NCBI RefSeq assembly: GCF_021442025.1
Contig: NZ_CP090446.1
Span: 2,790,001 to 2,854,000, forward strand
DNA: 64,000 nucleotides
Direction: 5' to 3'
Origin: Sphingobacterium sp. SRCM116780
Lineage (GTDB): Bacteria > Bacteroidota > Bacteroidia > Sphingobacteriales > Sphingobacteriaceae
Numbering within the stretch: the first letter of the stretch is position 1; each line of letters opens with the position of its first letter. Below the pieces are notes generated by a model. The model was given only the letters and a program-made list of their open reading frames with translations. It did no database searches and was not told the origin of the DNA. This document shows, piece by piece, positions 54,170 through 62,214 of the stretch. Position numbers and translations under genes: made by a program.

Positions 54170-54520
54170 ATGGTTTTTAGTATTGTTTTCGGAGTTATTT
54201 ATGGGACGATTCTTCAAGTTGTAAATTTTGCTAAAATTAAAAATTCGAAAGGCATATTTATCTCTATAGTATATGGGGTTGTTTTCGTAATATTTCAAAT
54301 TTATATAACATATTATATTCATGAAAATTATCTGAAAGATAATCAAGGTCTTTTCTACGTAACATTTTTTATTTCTGGAGTTGGAGCATCAGGATTATTT
54401 TACATTAGAGACCTCATGTTTCCAAAAGATCTAAAATATAGAGCTAGATCGTTTGTTGCTCCTCTAATTATTTCGATACTAGCATGGATAGCTCTGCATA
54501 TAAATATTTTTATAGGTTAA
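54170..54520 (+). CDS. Small membrane protein abutting the IS256 right end
   Basis: A 116-aa protein with four predicted membrane helices: MVFSIVFGVIYGTILQVV, IFISIVYGVVFVIFQIYITYYI, GLFYVTFFISGVGASGLFYI and FVAPLIISILAWIALHINIFI. An in-frame ATG at 54143 lies inside the IS terminal repeat, so the native start is either the ATG at 54170 or was lost when the IS inserted. No family recognised. It is convergent with the DUF4279 relic. Confidence 0.55.
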   Translation: MVFSIVFGVIYGTILQVVNFAKIKNSKGIFISIVYGVVFVIFQIYITYYIHENYLKDNQGLFYVTFFISGVGASGLFYIRDLMFPKDLKYRARSFVAPLIISILAWIALHINIFIG

Positions 54521-54628
54521 ATTATACAGAATATCTTCCAAGGAATTAAGCCAAACGAACTTGTAATCTCCATGTATGATCTCTTGGTGTTTCCAGATAC
54601 AAAAACTTAAATTCAAGTCGTGTTTCAT
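54519..54628 (-). pseudogene. Truncated, frameshifted DUF4279 gene
   Basis: The start MKHDLNLSFCIWKHQEIIHG parallels MKHDLSLRFCIWQYEDVTHE of the intact DUF4279 gene at 55510-55935. At the next codons a 2-base loss shifts the frame; in the other frame ITSSFGLIPWK matches ITSTLGLLPYK. The remaining two thirds of the gene is missing. Confidence 0.75.
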
Positions 54629-54730
54629 AAAATTGATTGTTATACTTGTTATAAATCTAGTGATTGTTGATGATATCAAAAAAGGTATGAACTTTCGTCC
54701 ATCCCTTTTAAAAATATTCAAAAGAAATTC

Positions 54731-55186
54731 TTACTTTGATAAGAAAAACTCATAGTTTTTATTATTTAGCTCAATTGTAATGGTATCACGACGTAGCTTA
54801 TCTTTCTTCTTACTATACCACTTTTTATCTCTGATTTTTAATGTTGCTTGATAAACATTGACAGAATCATTGTGATACATATGAAAAGGTAACTCATTAA
54901 TTCGTTCACCACTCACCTTCTTTAGATACAAAATGCTACCATCATTTTTTGTTAATTTTACAGAATCGTCAACAGATAAATCAGTACTTAAACACACTGA
55001 TTTCCAACGTGTTGAATGAACCCATAAATTTAGAATACTGTACTGATCTTTATAGACATAGCCATACTTCGCAGAAGAATCACTATTTGTTACGTTTTTC
55101 ATATAGTAATGATCATACCTTGGTGACATAGGCATTATACAACTGTTCAGCATAAATAAGCTCAATAAAAAAACTATTACTTTCAT
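54731..55186 (-). CDS. Hypothetical lipoprotein in the toxin/immunity locus
   Basis: A 151-aa lipoprotein: signal MKVIVFLLSLFMLNSC with an LNSC lipobox and Cys16. The mature part includes KNVTNSDSSAKYGYVYKDQYSILNLWVHST, a predicted beta-rich region, and a C-terminal DTITIELNNKNYEFFLSK. No known domain. Its location among DUF4279 genes suggests an immunity or cell-surface role, but that is by context only. Confidence 0.6.
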   Translation of the reverse strand: MKVIVFLLSLFMLNSCIMPMSPRYDHYYMKNVTNSDSSAKYGYVYKDQYSILNLWVHSTRWKSVCLSTDLSVDDSVKLTKNDGSILYLKKVSGERINELPFHMYHNDSVNVYQATLKIRDKKWYSKKKDKLRRDTITIELNNKNYEFFLSK

Positions 55187-55197
55187 ATTATATTCAA

Positions 55198-55407
55198 TTA
55201 TCTTTGGATTTCGAGCCTTTTTTGTTCAGCATCAAATTCATTATAAGGAGCTCCATTCTTTCTTTCAGTTTCATAAGGAACAATACCCATAAATATAGCT
55301 ACAACTATCTGTTCCCAAATTCCTTTTGCTTGAAAGTTTGCCCATCCTTGTTCTTGGACTAAGTTGAAAAATATTATTGAATTTTCTATTAAAATATTTA
55401 TCTCCAT
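55198..55407 (-). CDS. Small hypothetical protein
   Basis: A 69-aa ORF between the DUF4279 gene and the lipoprotein, starting at the ATG at 55407 rather than the longer frame. MEINILIENSIIFFNLVQEQGWANF may be a partial helix; the end YETERKNGAPYNEFDAEQKRLEIQR is charged. It may be the remnant of a larger toxin tip or a small accessory protein. Confidence 0.45.
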   Translation of the reverse strand: MEINILIENSIIFFNLVQEQGWANFQAKGIWEQIVVAIFMGIVPYETERKNGAPYNEFDAEQKRLEIQR

Positions 55408-55509
55408 AAATATGGATGATAATATCAAAAATAGCACGGACTATACGTTCGTGCTATCCATCCATTTAAAGTTCTAAAAGAATATTATTATGAAAACTTC
55501 TCATATTTT

Positions 55510-55935
55510 TCATTCTTCTTCATCGTCTAAATCAGGAGTATAAATTTCAACATCAAAGATGGCATTCACTTCTCTGATAAAAGCATTATATCTCTTATCA
55601 AGATAAATTCGAGGAGCACTTTCTTCCTTATTATTGATAAAAATAGCGCAAGAAAATTCACAATGATATTTTTCTGCGTATTCTCGTAAAATAGGAATTT
55701 TAGGTTCGAGAGCATCCAATATTTTATCCATTTGTGTTACAAAATCATCTGGGTTGTTGTAAGGAGTTCCATATATCCATCCACTGTCTTTTGCTAATCT
55801 TTCATATTGAGGATATACGTGTTCTCCTTTTACATATACCTTATAAGGAAGTAAGCCAAGCGTACTTGTAATCTCTTCATGTGTGACATCTTCGTATTGC
55901 CAGATACAAAACCTTAAACTTAAATCGTGTTTCAT
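55510..55935 (-). CDS. DUF4279 domain protein (probable immunity protein)
   Basis: A 141-aa protein of the DUF4279 family (PF14106): LRFCIWQYEDVTHEEITSTLGLLPYKVYVKGE, SGWIYGTPYNNPDDFVTQMDKILDALEPKIPILREYAEKY, then CEFSCAIFINNKEESAPRIYLDKRYNAFI and an acidic tail DLDDEEE. Family members often sit as immunity proteins in polymorphic toxin loci. A broken paralogue lies about 900 bases further along the same strand. No toxin is obvious directly upstream. Confidence 0.82.
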   Translation of the reverse strand: MKHDLSLRFCIWQYEDVTHEEITSTLGLLPYKVYVKGEHVYPQYERLAKDSGWIYGTPYNNPDDFVTQMDKILDALEPKIPILREYAEKYHCEFSCAIFINNKEESAPRIYLDKRYNAFIREVNAIFDVEIYTPDLDDEEE

Positions 55936-56038
55936 AAGTCCATAAGAAAATGTTATATAGTTTCAAATGAATAGTGGAAACTCTAATGAGTTCCCACTAT
56001 TCATTTATTATACTTAAATAAATGAAATTTATATTATC

Positions 56039-56293
56039 TTATTTGGACTTACTCTTCATTAAAGAAACTGGATAAAATAACGCTAGTGAAATTAAAGCTA
56101 CTGCAATAGTAATCTTCTTTTCCAAGTCTATTTTCTTTTTTAATTCCTTTGCTTCTTTAATCTGTTGTTCAGTTGGGCCTAAACCCTCTAGTTGGGTCTC
56201 ATATTTTTCTGAAACCAATAAATTTAAATAACTGTTACAAGATCCCACTAGAATAATAATTAATCCTGCTATTAATATTGTTTTTAATTTCAT
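56039..56293 (-). CDS. Small lipoprotein following an RHS tip relic
   Basis: An 84-aa lipoprotein (MKLKTILIAGLIIILVGSC, lipobox LVGSC) with a charged helical middle (PTEQQIKEAKELKKKIDLEKK) and a C-terminal membrane helix (ITIAVALISLALFYPVSLM). It starts 19 bases after the stop of the orphan RHS tip, the position normally held by an immunity gene. Function not recognised. Confidence 0.55.
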   Translation of the reverse strand: MKLKTILIAGLIIILVGSCNSYLNLLVSEKYETQLEGLGPTEQQIKEAKELKKKIDLEKKITIAVALISLALFYPVSLMKSKSK

Positions 56294-56312
56294 ATCAAAT
56301 TATTTTGGTCTT

Positions 56313-56351
56313 TTATGACTTTCCTGCTAACTTATGCATGATATGATTCAG
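56313..56351 (-). pseudogene. Orphan RHS tip-junction relic
   Basis: Encodes GLNHIMHKLAGKS and a stop, matching GLNHAMHKLAG at the core/tip junction of the RHS protein at 57049-58506. The 32 aligned bases differ at only 5 positions. Neither the RHS core upstream nor a toxin tip downstream remains. It is a scar of tip replacement. Confidence 0.75.
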
Positions 56352-56462
56352 CCCTATCCGCAAGTAGACGAGGAAGATAAATCTATTGTAGTTAAAATTG
56401 TACAAACAATACTCACAAAGAAAAAATTTAAAAACTTCTTTAATAAAAATGTCGCCGTTTTA

Positions 56463-56490
56463 TAAAAAAATCCCGCCTTTCGGCGGGATT
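56463..56490 (-). terminator. Terminator after the RHS/immunity pair
   Basis: A 9-bp GC-rich stem (AATCCCGCC with GGCGGGATT) around TTTC, followed on the minus strand by TTTTTTTATA. It closes the RHS-Sel1 unit. Confidence 0.85.
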
Positions 56491-56509
56491 ATTATTAAGA
56501 TATAGATTA

Positions 56510-57049
56510 TTATATTTCTTCTATCTTTTTCTTGAGCTCATCAGCTTTTTTAACATCTTTCTCGACACCAATTCCATTTCTGTAAATTTCGGCAAGCATT
56601 AATATGGACTCAATATCATTCAACAAAGCCCCTTTTTTCAAATATTTCAAAGCTGTGGATTTATCTTTTTCATTAAGTCTCAATAAGGCATTAATATCAA
56701 AATCATTGTTATTATTGATTGCAACTATATCTACAAAAACCTGATTACAACCTGCTCCATTATTGTATTTATCTGCCATAATCAATGCATATTTGTGCAA
56801 TTCTTTATAATTAGAAAGATTGTCATAATGAATTAAAAGTCTGCTAAACGAGCCTACATCTCCTTTATTAATTACATTTTTTTGATATTCTTCTATTTGA
56901 TTATTCGTAAATACTGAAGCAGTATCAATTACTGTTACTACAGTATCTGAATTATTAACGGGTTGTGTCAAATCTTTTTTCACAACATTATTTCTATTAC
57001 AGCCTATTGTAAAAAATAAAACTGTCAAAAGTTTACCTATATTTCTCAT
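56510..57049 (-). CDS. Sel1-repeat-type lipoprotein, candidate immunity to the RHS tip
   Basis: A 179-aa lipoprotein (signal ending LFFTIGC) whose C-terminal half has helical repeats: YNNGAGCNQVFVDIV, STALKYLKKGALLNDIESILMLAEIYRNGIGVEKDVKKADELKKKI, which match Sel1-like TPR units. Its ATG overlaps the stop of the RHS gene by one base, the usual place for the cognate immunity gene. A periplasmic or outer location would fit protection from a peptidase-like toxin, but this is inference from context. Confidence 0.7.
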   Translation of the reverse strand: MRNIGKLLTVLFFTIGCNRNNVVKKDLTQPVNNSDTVVTVIDTASVFTNNQIEEYQKNVINKGDVGSFSRLLIHYDNLSNYKELHKYALIMADKYNNGAGCNQVFVDIVAINNNNDFDINALLRLNEKDKSTALKYLKKGALLNDIESILMLAEIYRNGIGVEKDVKKADELKKKIEEI

Positions 57050-58533
57050 TATTTTCCGTATCCCAATTGTAAATTTATAGTAGTCATATTTTGACCATTA
57101 ACAAAATTATACCATCTTCCAGGATTAATTAAGTTATTTCGACCCGATACAGTTCCCCAAGAAACATTCCTTTTTGTAATTGCAACATAATAATTATTAG
57201 GTGCCATAACTGAAGAAAATCTAAAAGCCTTTGAAATCATACTGGCAAATCCATTACCTGTATTGCAAGACATTAATTCTATTTTTATGCTTCCTCCGTT
57301 TTCTCTGTAATTTCTCCAAGTTGGGCTTCTTTCCATAAGGGCTTTATCAAATTGTTCTGCATTCTTAATAGACACTCCATCAGGACCAACTATCAAATTT
57401 TTATTTCCGTGAGCATATATCCTAACTGTTCCTTCAGGAACATTGTTATCATTGTTAGCAACGGTATAAAGACCGCCATCTTCGTCCTCATTAAACCAAT
57501 TCAATTTATCTCCTTGTGCATCATTTGTGGCTTTTGCGGAACGACCTTTTCCTTTTTCATCCCCTGGGCCTGCTAACTTATGCATCGCATGATTCAATCC
57601 AGCGACAACACCTCCTACGATTGCACCTTGCCAGAAGTTACCACCAGTAAGTTCCGCTCCGATACCACCAGATAAGGCTCCAAAACCAATCATTCCATAG
57701 GTACTTTGAGAAAATTGAGCTAATCCTACACCGTTCATCATTTGGCCCCAACCGTAAGCACCTAAACTTCCTAACAAACCTCCAGCTGCTGAACTTAAGA
57801 AATTTGCTCCTTGGACCAGCCCCAGAACGCCTTGGGCAACACCATGTACCCCCGCTTGCAAGAGTGCATTGCCAAAAGTTTGTGCCGCGGTACTAAATAG
57901 TTCCCCAATACCAGCTGTAACAGCACCAGAAACAGCACCAAATAAAGTTGCTCTGAGTGCTCCTCCAACACTCCATTGGCCTATATTTCCAGAAACCGCT
58001 AGGCCAAGCGTATAACTTGCTAGTCCAATACCTGCTCCAATAATCGCTCCTGTCGCTACAGTTGCCCATAAGGCGCTTAACCCCCAAGCTGCTAAGAATG
58101 CAAAGAAGAACACCTCTCCATTTGGATCATTGTGCATCAATGGATTGTTCAGCACATACCCATATTTATTGTAATTTTGGGTATTGAATATATCCTGAAT
58201 ATGCTCATCAGCATTTAAGAATCTCCTCAACGATGGGTCATATAAACGACCATTCATATGGACAATCCCTATCTCGTCAAAATGTTCATGAGAAGTATAT
58301 CCTCTATCTAGCAGATCCATTGTTCCATGGGTCAGATTGCCCCAGGCATCAAAATGACGCTCTTCTAACAAAGTACCGTCTTCGCTACTGATGGCTAAGA
58401 TACTGCCTAAATAATCCTTGTGCAAGAATCTATAAGAACCACTACTCCCTATCTGGTTTAAGTGTTCGCTTTTCCAGCGGCCACTTAAATCCAACATAAA
58501 ATCCAAGACTCTGTCTGGAAATGGAACAGACGA
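57049..58533 (-). pseudogene. 5'-truncated RHS protein with predicted clan-CD peptidase tip
   Basis: The frame holds the RHS core end (FLHKDYLGSILAISSEDGTLLEERHFDAWGNLTHG, GRLYDPSLRRFLNADEHIQD, NKYGYVLNNPLMHNDPNGE), a Gly/Ala-rich hydrophobic stretch, then a variable tip after LNHAMHKLAG. The tip carries VRIYAHGN (His366 counted from the first visible start, TTG 58506) and KIELMSCNTGNGF (Cys414), a His-Gly and Cys pattern like clan-CD peptidases. The 5' part, including the start and secretion signals, is missing: a TAA at 58534-58536 interrupts the frame where IS-like sequence begins. The 485 visible residues have no convincing start. It is either an orphan tip awaiting recombination or a pseudogene. 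A Sel1-type gene follows. Confidence 0.8.
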
Positions 58534-58535
58534 TT

Positions 58536-58717
58536 AAGTATTTGTAGCGCTATATTTCGGGTTTGGAGACCGTACTTCAAAAGAGAGAATTGAAGAGACC
58601 CTTTGGAACAATAAACCGGAGGAGGTTTCTAATGGAATGAGCCCGATGGAATATCGAGCTCATTATAACAAATCTAATAACTAAATTTGTCCAACTTTTT
58701 AGGAACAGTTTAACTGA
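58536..58717 (+). mobile_element. Truncated IS3-like element (3' end)
   Basis: The plus strand encodes ERIEETLWNNKPEEVSNGMS and PMEYRAHYNKSNN with a stop, resembling the C-terminus of IS3-type transposases (the N-G-MSPMEYR block). After the stop, TGTCCAACTTTTTAGGAACA resembles an IS3-type right end. The rest of the element is gone. It lies exactly at the truncated 5' border of the RHS gene. Confidence 0.45.
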
Positions 58718-58732
58718 CAACCTCTATACAAA

Positions 58733-59197
58733 TTATTTATTGTTAAGAGCATGATTTATAAATTCCTCAATAAAACTACTAAAAGAAACATGTGTTTTTA
58801 TAAAATAAACTTCATCTCCATTTTCATTTGTATAAATCTTACTCTCATCATATCCATAGACAGGTGGATTTTCACCTTCATCCAAAAAGAAAAAGAGACA
58901 ATTGCTTCCGTTAAAATCAGCAAAAGCAAAATATGGTCTTAGCTTCAAATTTACACTTTCCATACTCTCCTTTATATTTTGTTGTCGCCAATTTAGATAT
59001 TTTGCTTCTGAACTCCAACCATCAATAATCTGCTCAGTTTCTCCTCCTAAATATAAAAATTCTTTATAGGCCTGAGGAAATTTGATAGTGAACCATTGTT
59101 CTAATTTATCAATTTCTACCTCAGATATCCCTTCGTTTTCAAATCTTCCTACTTTAGGATTATTTTTCATTTTGGTTAAATATTGTATTTCCATCAT
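58733..59197 (-). CDS. SMI1/KNR4 (SUKH) immunity protein, copy 3
   Basis: A 154-aa SUKH-fold protein. Landmarks: ISEVEIDKLEQWFTIKFPQAYKEFLYLGGE, FADFNGSNCLFFFLDEGENPPVYGYDES and VSFSSFIEEFINHALNNK. It is a paralogue of the two genes upstream on the same strand. SUKH proteins neutralise many polymorphic toxins, nucleic-acid deaminases among them. Its upstream 61 bases are identical to those of the neighbouring copy, indicating recent duplication. Confidence 0.9.
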   Translation of the reverse strand: MMEIQYLTKMKNNPKVGRFENEGISEVEIDKLEQWFTIKFPQAYKEFLYLGGETEQIIDGWSSEAKYLNWRQQNIKESMESVNLKLRPYFAFADFNGSNCLFFFLDEGENPPVYGYDESKIYTNENGDEVYFIKTHVSFSSFIEEFINHALNNK

Positions 59198-59252
59198 ATT
59201 AATTTTTAAGGTTAGCTACTTTAAATTTTAGATAAAATTTATTTAGTTCTCT
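59192..59252 (-). repeat. 61-bp repeat at the start of SUKH copy 3 (pair with 59798-59858)
   Basis: Bases 59192-59252 are identical to 59798-59858. The repeat spans the start codons and upstream regions of two adjacent SUKH genes and contains any promoter they share. Similarity continues imperfectly into both coding regions. Confidence 0.9.
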
Positions 59253-59335
59253 GGCATACAAAACTTTAAGATAATTATACAAAAACAGCACAGTTTAAAT
59301 CCACGCTACTTTATTTATTTGACTCTAATGGATAG

Positions 59336-59803
59336 TTATTTATCATTCAACGCCTCATCAATACATCTATCAATATATTCATTAAAAGAGTTTCTAAATT
59401 TTAAATACGAAACAGGCTCATTCTTATCATTTAATAGTCCTTTTTCTGCTATAAAGCTATAAACAGCAGGATTTTCACCATCATTTAATAAAAAGAACAT
59501 AAAAGAATCAAAATCACCATATTCTGCAAAACACCAAAAATTTTTTAAATCTAGATTTTCTGTCTCTACTTTTTCTTTTGCTAATTTTTGCATAGATTCC
59601 AAACCATCAAAATCCAATTCAAAATTATTAATGATATTATCATATCTTCCACCTAAAAGCAAGAACTCTTTATATGCTTTGGGTAAAGTTACATTGAGTT
59701 TATTTTCCAGCCGCGAAATTTCTTCCTCGGATACTCCTTCATTTTCTCTTTTACCAATCTTAGGTGTATTTTTCATTTTGGTTAAATATTCTATTTGCAT
59801 CAT
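59336..59803 (-). CDS. SMI1/KNR4 (SUKH) immunity protein, copy 2
   Basis: A 155-aa SUKH paralogue: VSEEEISRLENKLNVTLPKAYKEFLLLGGRYDN, WCFAEYGDFDSFMFFLLNDGENPAVYSFIAEKG and FRNSFNEYIDRCIDEALNDK. A degenerate hairpin at about 59284-59310 (CAGCACAG with CCACGCTA flanks) resembles the intact terminator after copy 1, as if the duplicated unit included its terminator. Confidence 0.9.
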   Translation of the reverse strand: MMQIEYLTKMKNTPKIGKRENEGVSEEEISRLENKLNVTLPKAYKEFLLLGGRYDNIINNFELDFDGLESMQKLAKEKVETENLDLKNFWCFAEYGDFDSFMFFLLNDGENPAVYSFIAEKGLLNDKNEPVSYLKFRNSFNEYIDRCIDEALNDK

Positions 59804-59858
59804 ATTAATTTTTAAGGTTAGCTACTTTAAATTTTAGATAAAATTTATTTAGTTCTCT
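59798..59858 (-). repeat. 61-bp repeat at the start of SUKH copy 2 (pair with 59192-59252)
   Basis: Identical over 61 bases to the region at the start of copy 3. It supports tandem duplication of a gene-plus-leader unit. Confidence 0.9.
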
Positions 59859-59877
59859 AGGAGAACTAAAACTCTAA

Positions 59878-59924
59878 AATAAAAGAAAACAGCATGGATT
59901 AAATCCATGCTGTTTTCTTTTATT
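59878..59924 (-). terminator. Terminator after SUKH copy 1
   Basis: A long near-perfect palindrome (AAAAGAAAACAGCATGGATT with AATCCATGCTGTTTTCTTTT) whose minus-strand end is T-rich. It lies between copies 1 and 2, so copy 2 and copy 3 presumably use their own promoters in the 61-bp repeats. Confidence 0.8.
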
Positions 59925-59939
59925 AGCCATAACAGTCCG

Positions 59940-60398
59940 TTATTTATTGGTCAACATTTCATTAATGCATCTATCAATATATTCGCTGAAAGAATTTCTA
60001 AACTTAATATAAAAAACTTCTTTACCGTTTTCTTCTATTCTTTCTTCATAATAAGCATAAACTGAGGGATTTTCCCCTTCATTTAAAAAGAAAAATAAGG
60101 CTTGATCTCTACTATATTCTGCAAAGACAAAAAAAGGTTTTAAGTGTAAGTTTACATCTGTCATACTCTCTTTTATTTCTTCTTGTATCCAACTTAATTG
60201 GTCGAATCCTCTATTCCAATCACCTAAAAGATTATCTCTATCTCCCGCTAGGTTTAGAAATTCTTTATATGCTTTAGGTAATTCAATACTCAGCTCTTTT
60301 TCTAATTTTTCAATTTGTTGTTCAGATATACCAATTCTAGATATCTTAGGATTATTGATATAATAATTTTCTAAATTTTTCAAATATGTTAAGTCCAT
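59940..60398 (-). CDS. SMI1/KNR4 (SUKH) immunity protein, copy 1
   Basis: A 152-aa SUKH protein: ISEQQIEKLEKELSIELPKAYKEFLNLAGDRDN, FFVFAEYSRDQALFFFLNEGENPSVYAYYEE and FRNSFSEYIDRCINEMLTNK. It begins 9 bases after the stop of the deaminase-toxin gene, the canonical position of the cognate immunity gene. Copies 2 and 3 follow after a terminator and may protect against related toxins of competitors. Confidence 0.92.
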   Translation of the reverse strand: MDLTYLKNLENYYINNPKISRIGISEQQIEKLEKELSIELPKAYKEFLNLAGDRDNLLGDWNRGFDQLSWIQEEIKESMTDVNLHLKPFFVFAEYSRDQALFFFLNEGENPSVYAYYEERIEENGKEVFYIKFRNSFSEYIDRCINEMLTNK

Positions 60399-60407
60399 GA
60401 TTATTCC

Positions 60408-62213
60408 TTATTTAAACTTAGGGTATAGTTCTATTAATTTTTGTGTATTGTTTGCGCCACTACTATAGATATTAATTTTTGCATTATACTTTGCCTGAAA
60501 AACATTCATTTGCCCTTGACATACATTACAAGGATCTAATAAGGTTAATAATTCTGCTTCAATCTTTAGTTCATTTACTGACTTAACCCCCAGCTGATTT
60601 ATAACTTTCTTTAAATGCGAATCTTCAAACTCTCGAAATAATTTACTTTCAGTATCTTGAAACCTTCGAGTCAAACCTTTTTCTGTAATCTCTTCAAATT
60701 GAGTTAATTTTTCCCCGCTTCTTATATTAGCAGTTTTAGCAAAACCTGAATTATTTAATTCTTTAATAGTATGTCCAGAATATGCTTTTAGTTCTATATT
60801 AATTACTTTCCCTTTGTAGCTAACCTTAAATTTGACAACCGCTATATTGGCTGATCTTAATCTTTTTTGCACAATCAGTATTTCTTCCTTAGTAAGTCCA
60901 CGCAAAAGAAGTCCTTCTGCCTTTTTAATCTTAATTAGGTTTTCTAATCTTTTCAAAGAAAGATTTTTCAATACGAATTTAGGATTTTTCTTTGTTACTT
61001 CTGCAATGTGTTCTATCCTTTTCAACACCTTTTCTTTTGTTCCTTTAAAAAGTGTTGCTTTTTCAGAAATTAATGCCCATTCATCTGCTGTCCTCTCTAT
61101 TCGGAGGCCCAGTCTATACGCCAGTAGTAGGAGTTCGCTTTTCAATGAAAGTTGAGCTAAAGCAGTAGAGAAGAATTCAAATGTAGAAGGTGCTGTTATA
61201 CCTTTTGCAGCTTTAGGCAAAGGTAACAACAGACTAAGTATCATAGCGACTTCGTAGCTTTGCTGATAACAATATCTATAAATAGAACCATTGCTATTTT
61301 CGTAATCATATTGTGTAATAATGTCTTTAATCTTAGAAAATTTTTCAAAAATACTGATGATCAATCTGATAAAACTCTTTAAGTTTGCTCTATCGGTCAG
61401 TATTTCGTATAAACCGGGAAGTAAGAGATATAAGCCTTCTATAGAATCGATAAAAGCATTCCAAAAGCCACAGAATTCGGCATTAAAGGCATATACCCAA
61501 TTCACCTCCTTTTCCTTGATTTTATAATATTCTAGTTCCTCTTTGGAAACTGTATATCTTTCAATCAACGTTGTAGGATTTATACCAAAAGCTTTCAAAA
61601 AACTATCATTTATCAAAGGATCAAAATTGGGTAGATAGGGCAGATAGTTAAAATCCTCTACTTTATTTTTCCGAATATCTCCTGCATAGTTATTTAGTCC
61701 ATCCATAAAATATTTGAATGTTGTTGTAATTTCAATTTTATTAAAAATCCAATCGACCATACTTACGTAATGAGCTTCAGCTTTAAATTCTAGATCCAGA
61801 GCTTTATTAATTTGATATGCTTCAAGTCTATATTTATTAAACTCTTTTCTGTATAATTCTAAAATGTTTATAGTGAGATCTTCTTTAAATGTATCCAGTT
61901 CAGGATTTACAGTTTTTACTCCATTAGATTCTATAACGTAACCTCCAGTAGCAAAAACGCTGGTATTCAGTTTTATACAATCAAAAATATCACTTCCCAA
62001 ATTGCAGATCACATATTCTACATCACCAGTTTTACGATTTGAGAAAAGGTGAAATAATATTAGATTTGAATCATTTCCTTCAAGAAACCAAAAAGCATTA
62101 TTAACTGTATTTTTTGTTTGCTCATAAGCAGCTTTTAAAAAAGTGGAATATATATCCGATTCAAAAGTCGTTTCAATGACTCTTATTTGTCTAACAGAAC
62201 ATAAGTCTTCCAT
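60408..62213 (-). CDS. Large toxin with predicted C-terminal nucleic-acid deaminase
   Basis: A 601-aa protein with no signal peptide and no RHS repeats. The N-terminal two thirds are of an unknown, mostly helical type (FDPLINDSFLKAFGINPTTLIERY, EGLYLLLPGLYEILTDR), possibly a trafficking or delivery region. The C-terminus carries a deaminase-like signature: QDTESKLFREF (Glu522), then LDPCNVCQGQMNVF with paired Cys562 and Cys565, followed by AKINIYSSG. ExK and PCxxC are the zinc-site elements of bacterial toxin deaminases. The His/Cys usually before the Glu is not evident. I chose the ATG at 62213 directly after the 66-aa gene. A SUKH immunity gene follows after 9 bases. Confidence 0.8.
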   Translation of the reverse strand: MEDLCSVRQIRVIETTFESDIYSTFLKAAYEQTKNTVNNAFWFLEGNDSNLILFHLFSNRKTGDVEYVICNLGSDIFDCIKLNTSVFATGGYVIESNGVKTVNPELDTFKEDLTINILELYRKEFNKYRLEAYQINKALDLEFKAEAHYVSMVDWIFNKIEITTTFKYFMDGLNNYAGDIRKNKVEDFNYLPYLPNFDPLINDSFLKAFGINPTTLIERYTVSKEELEYYKIKEKEVNWVYAFNAEFCGFWNAFIDSIEGLYLLLPGLYEILTDRANLKSFIRLIISIFEKFSKIKDIITQYDYENSNGSIYRYCYQQSYEVAMILSLLLPLPKAAKGITAPSTFEFFSTALAQLSLKSELLLLAYRLGLRIERTADEWALISEKATLFKGTKEKVLKRIEHIAEVTKKNPKFVLKNLSLKRLENLIKIKKAEGLLLRGLTKEEILIVQKRLRSANIAVVKFKVSYKGKVINIELKAYSGHTIKELNNSGFAKTANIRSGEKLTQFEEITEKGLTRRFQDTESKLFREFEDSHLKKVINQLGVKSVNELKIEAELLTLLDPCNVCQGQMNVFQAKYNAKINIYSSGANNTQKLIELYPKFK

Positions 62214-62214
62214 A

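Noticed and set aside
59203..59880. Possible CRISPR-like array from repeated sequence near the SUKH genes
   Set aside because: Only two 61-bp copies 606 bases apart that span gene starts; no spacer periodicity and no cas genes.
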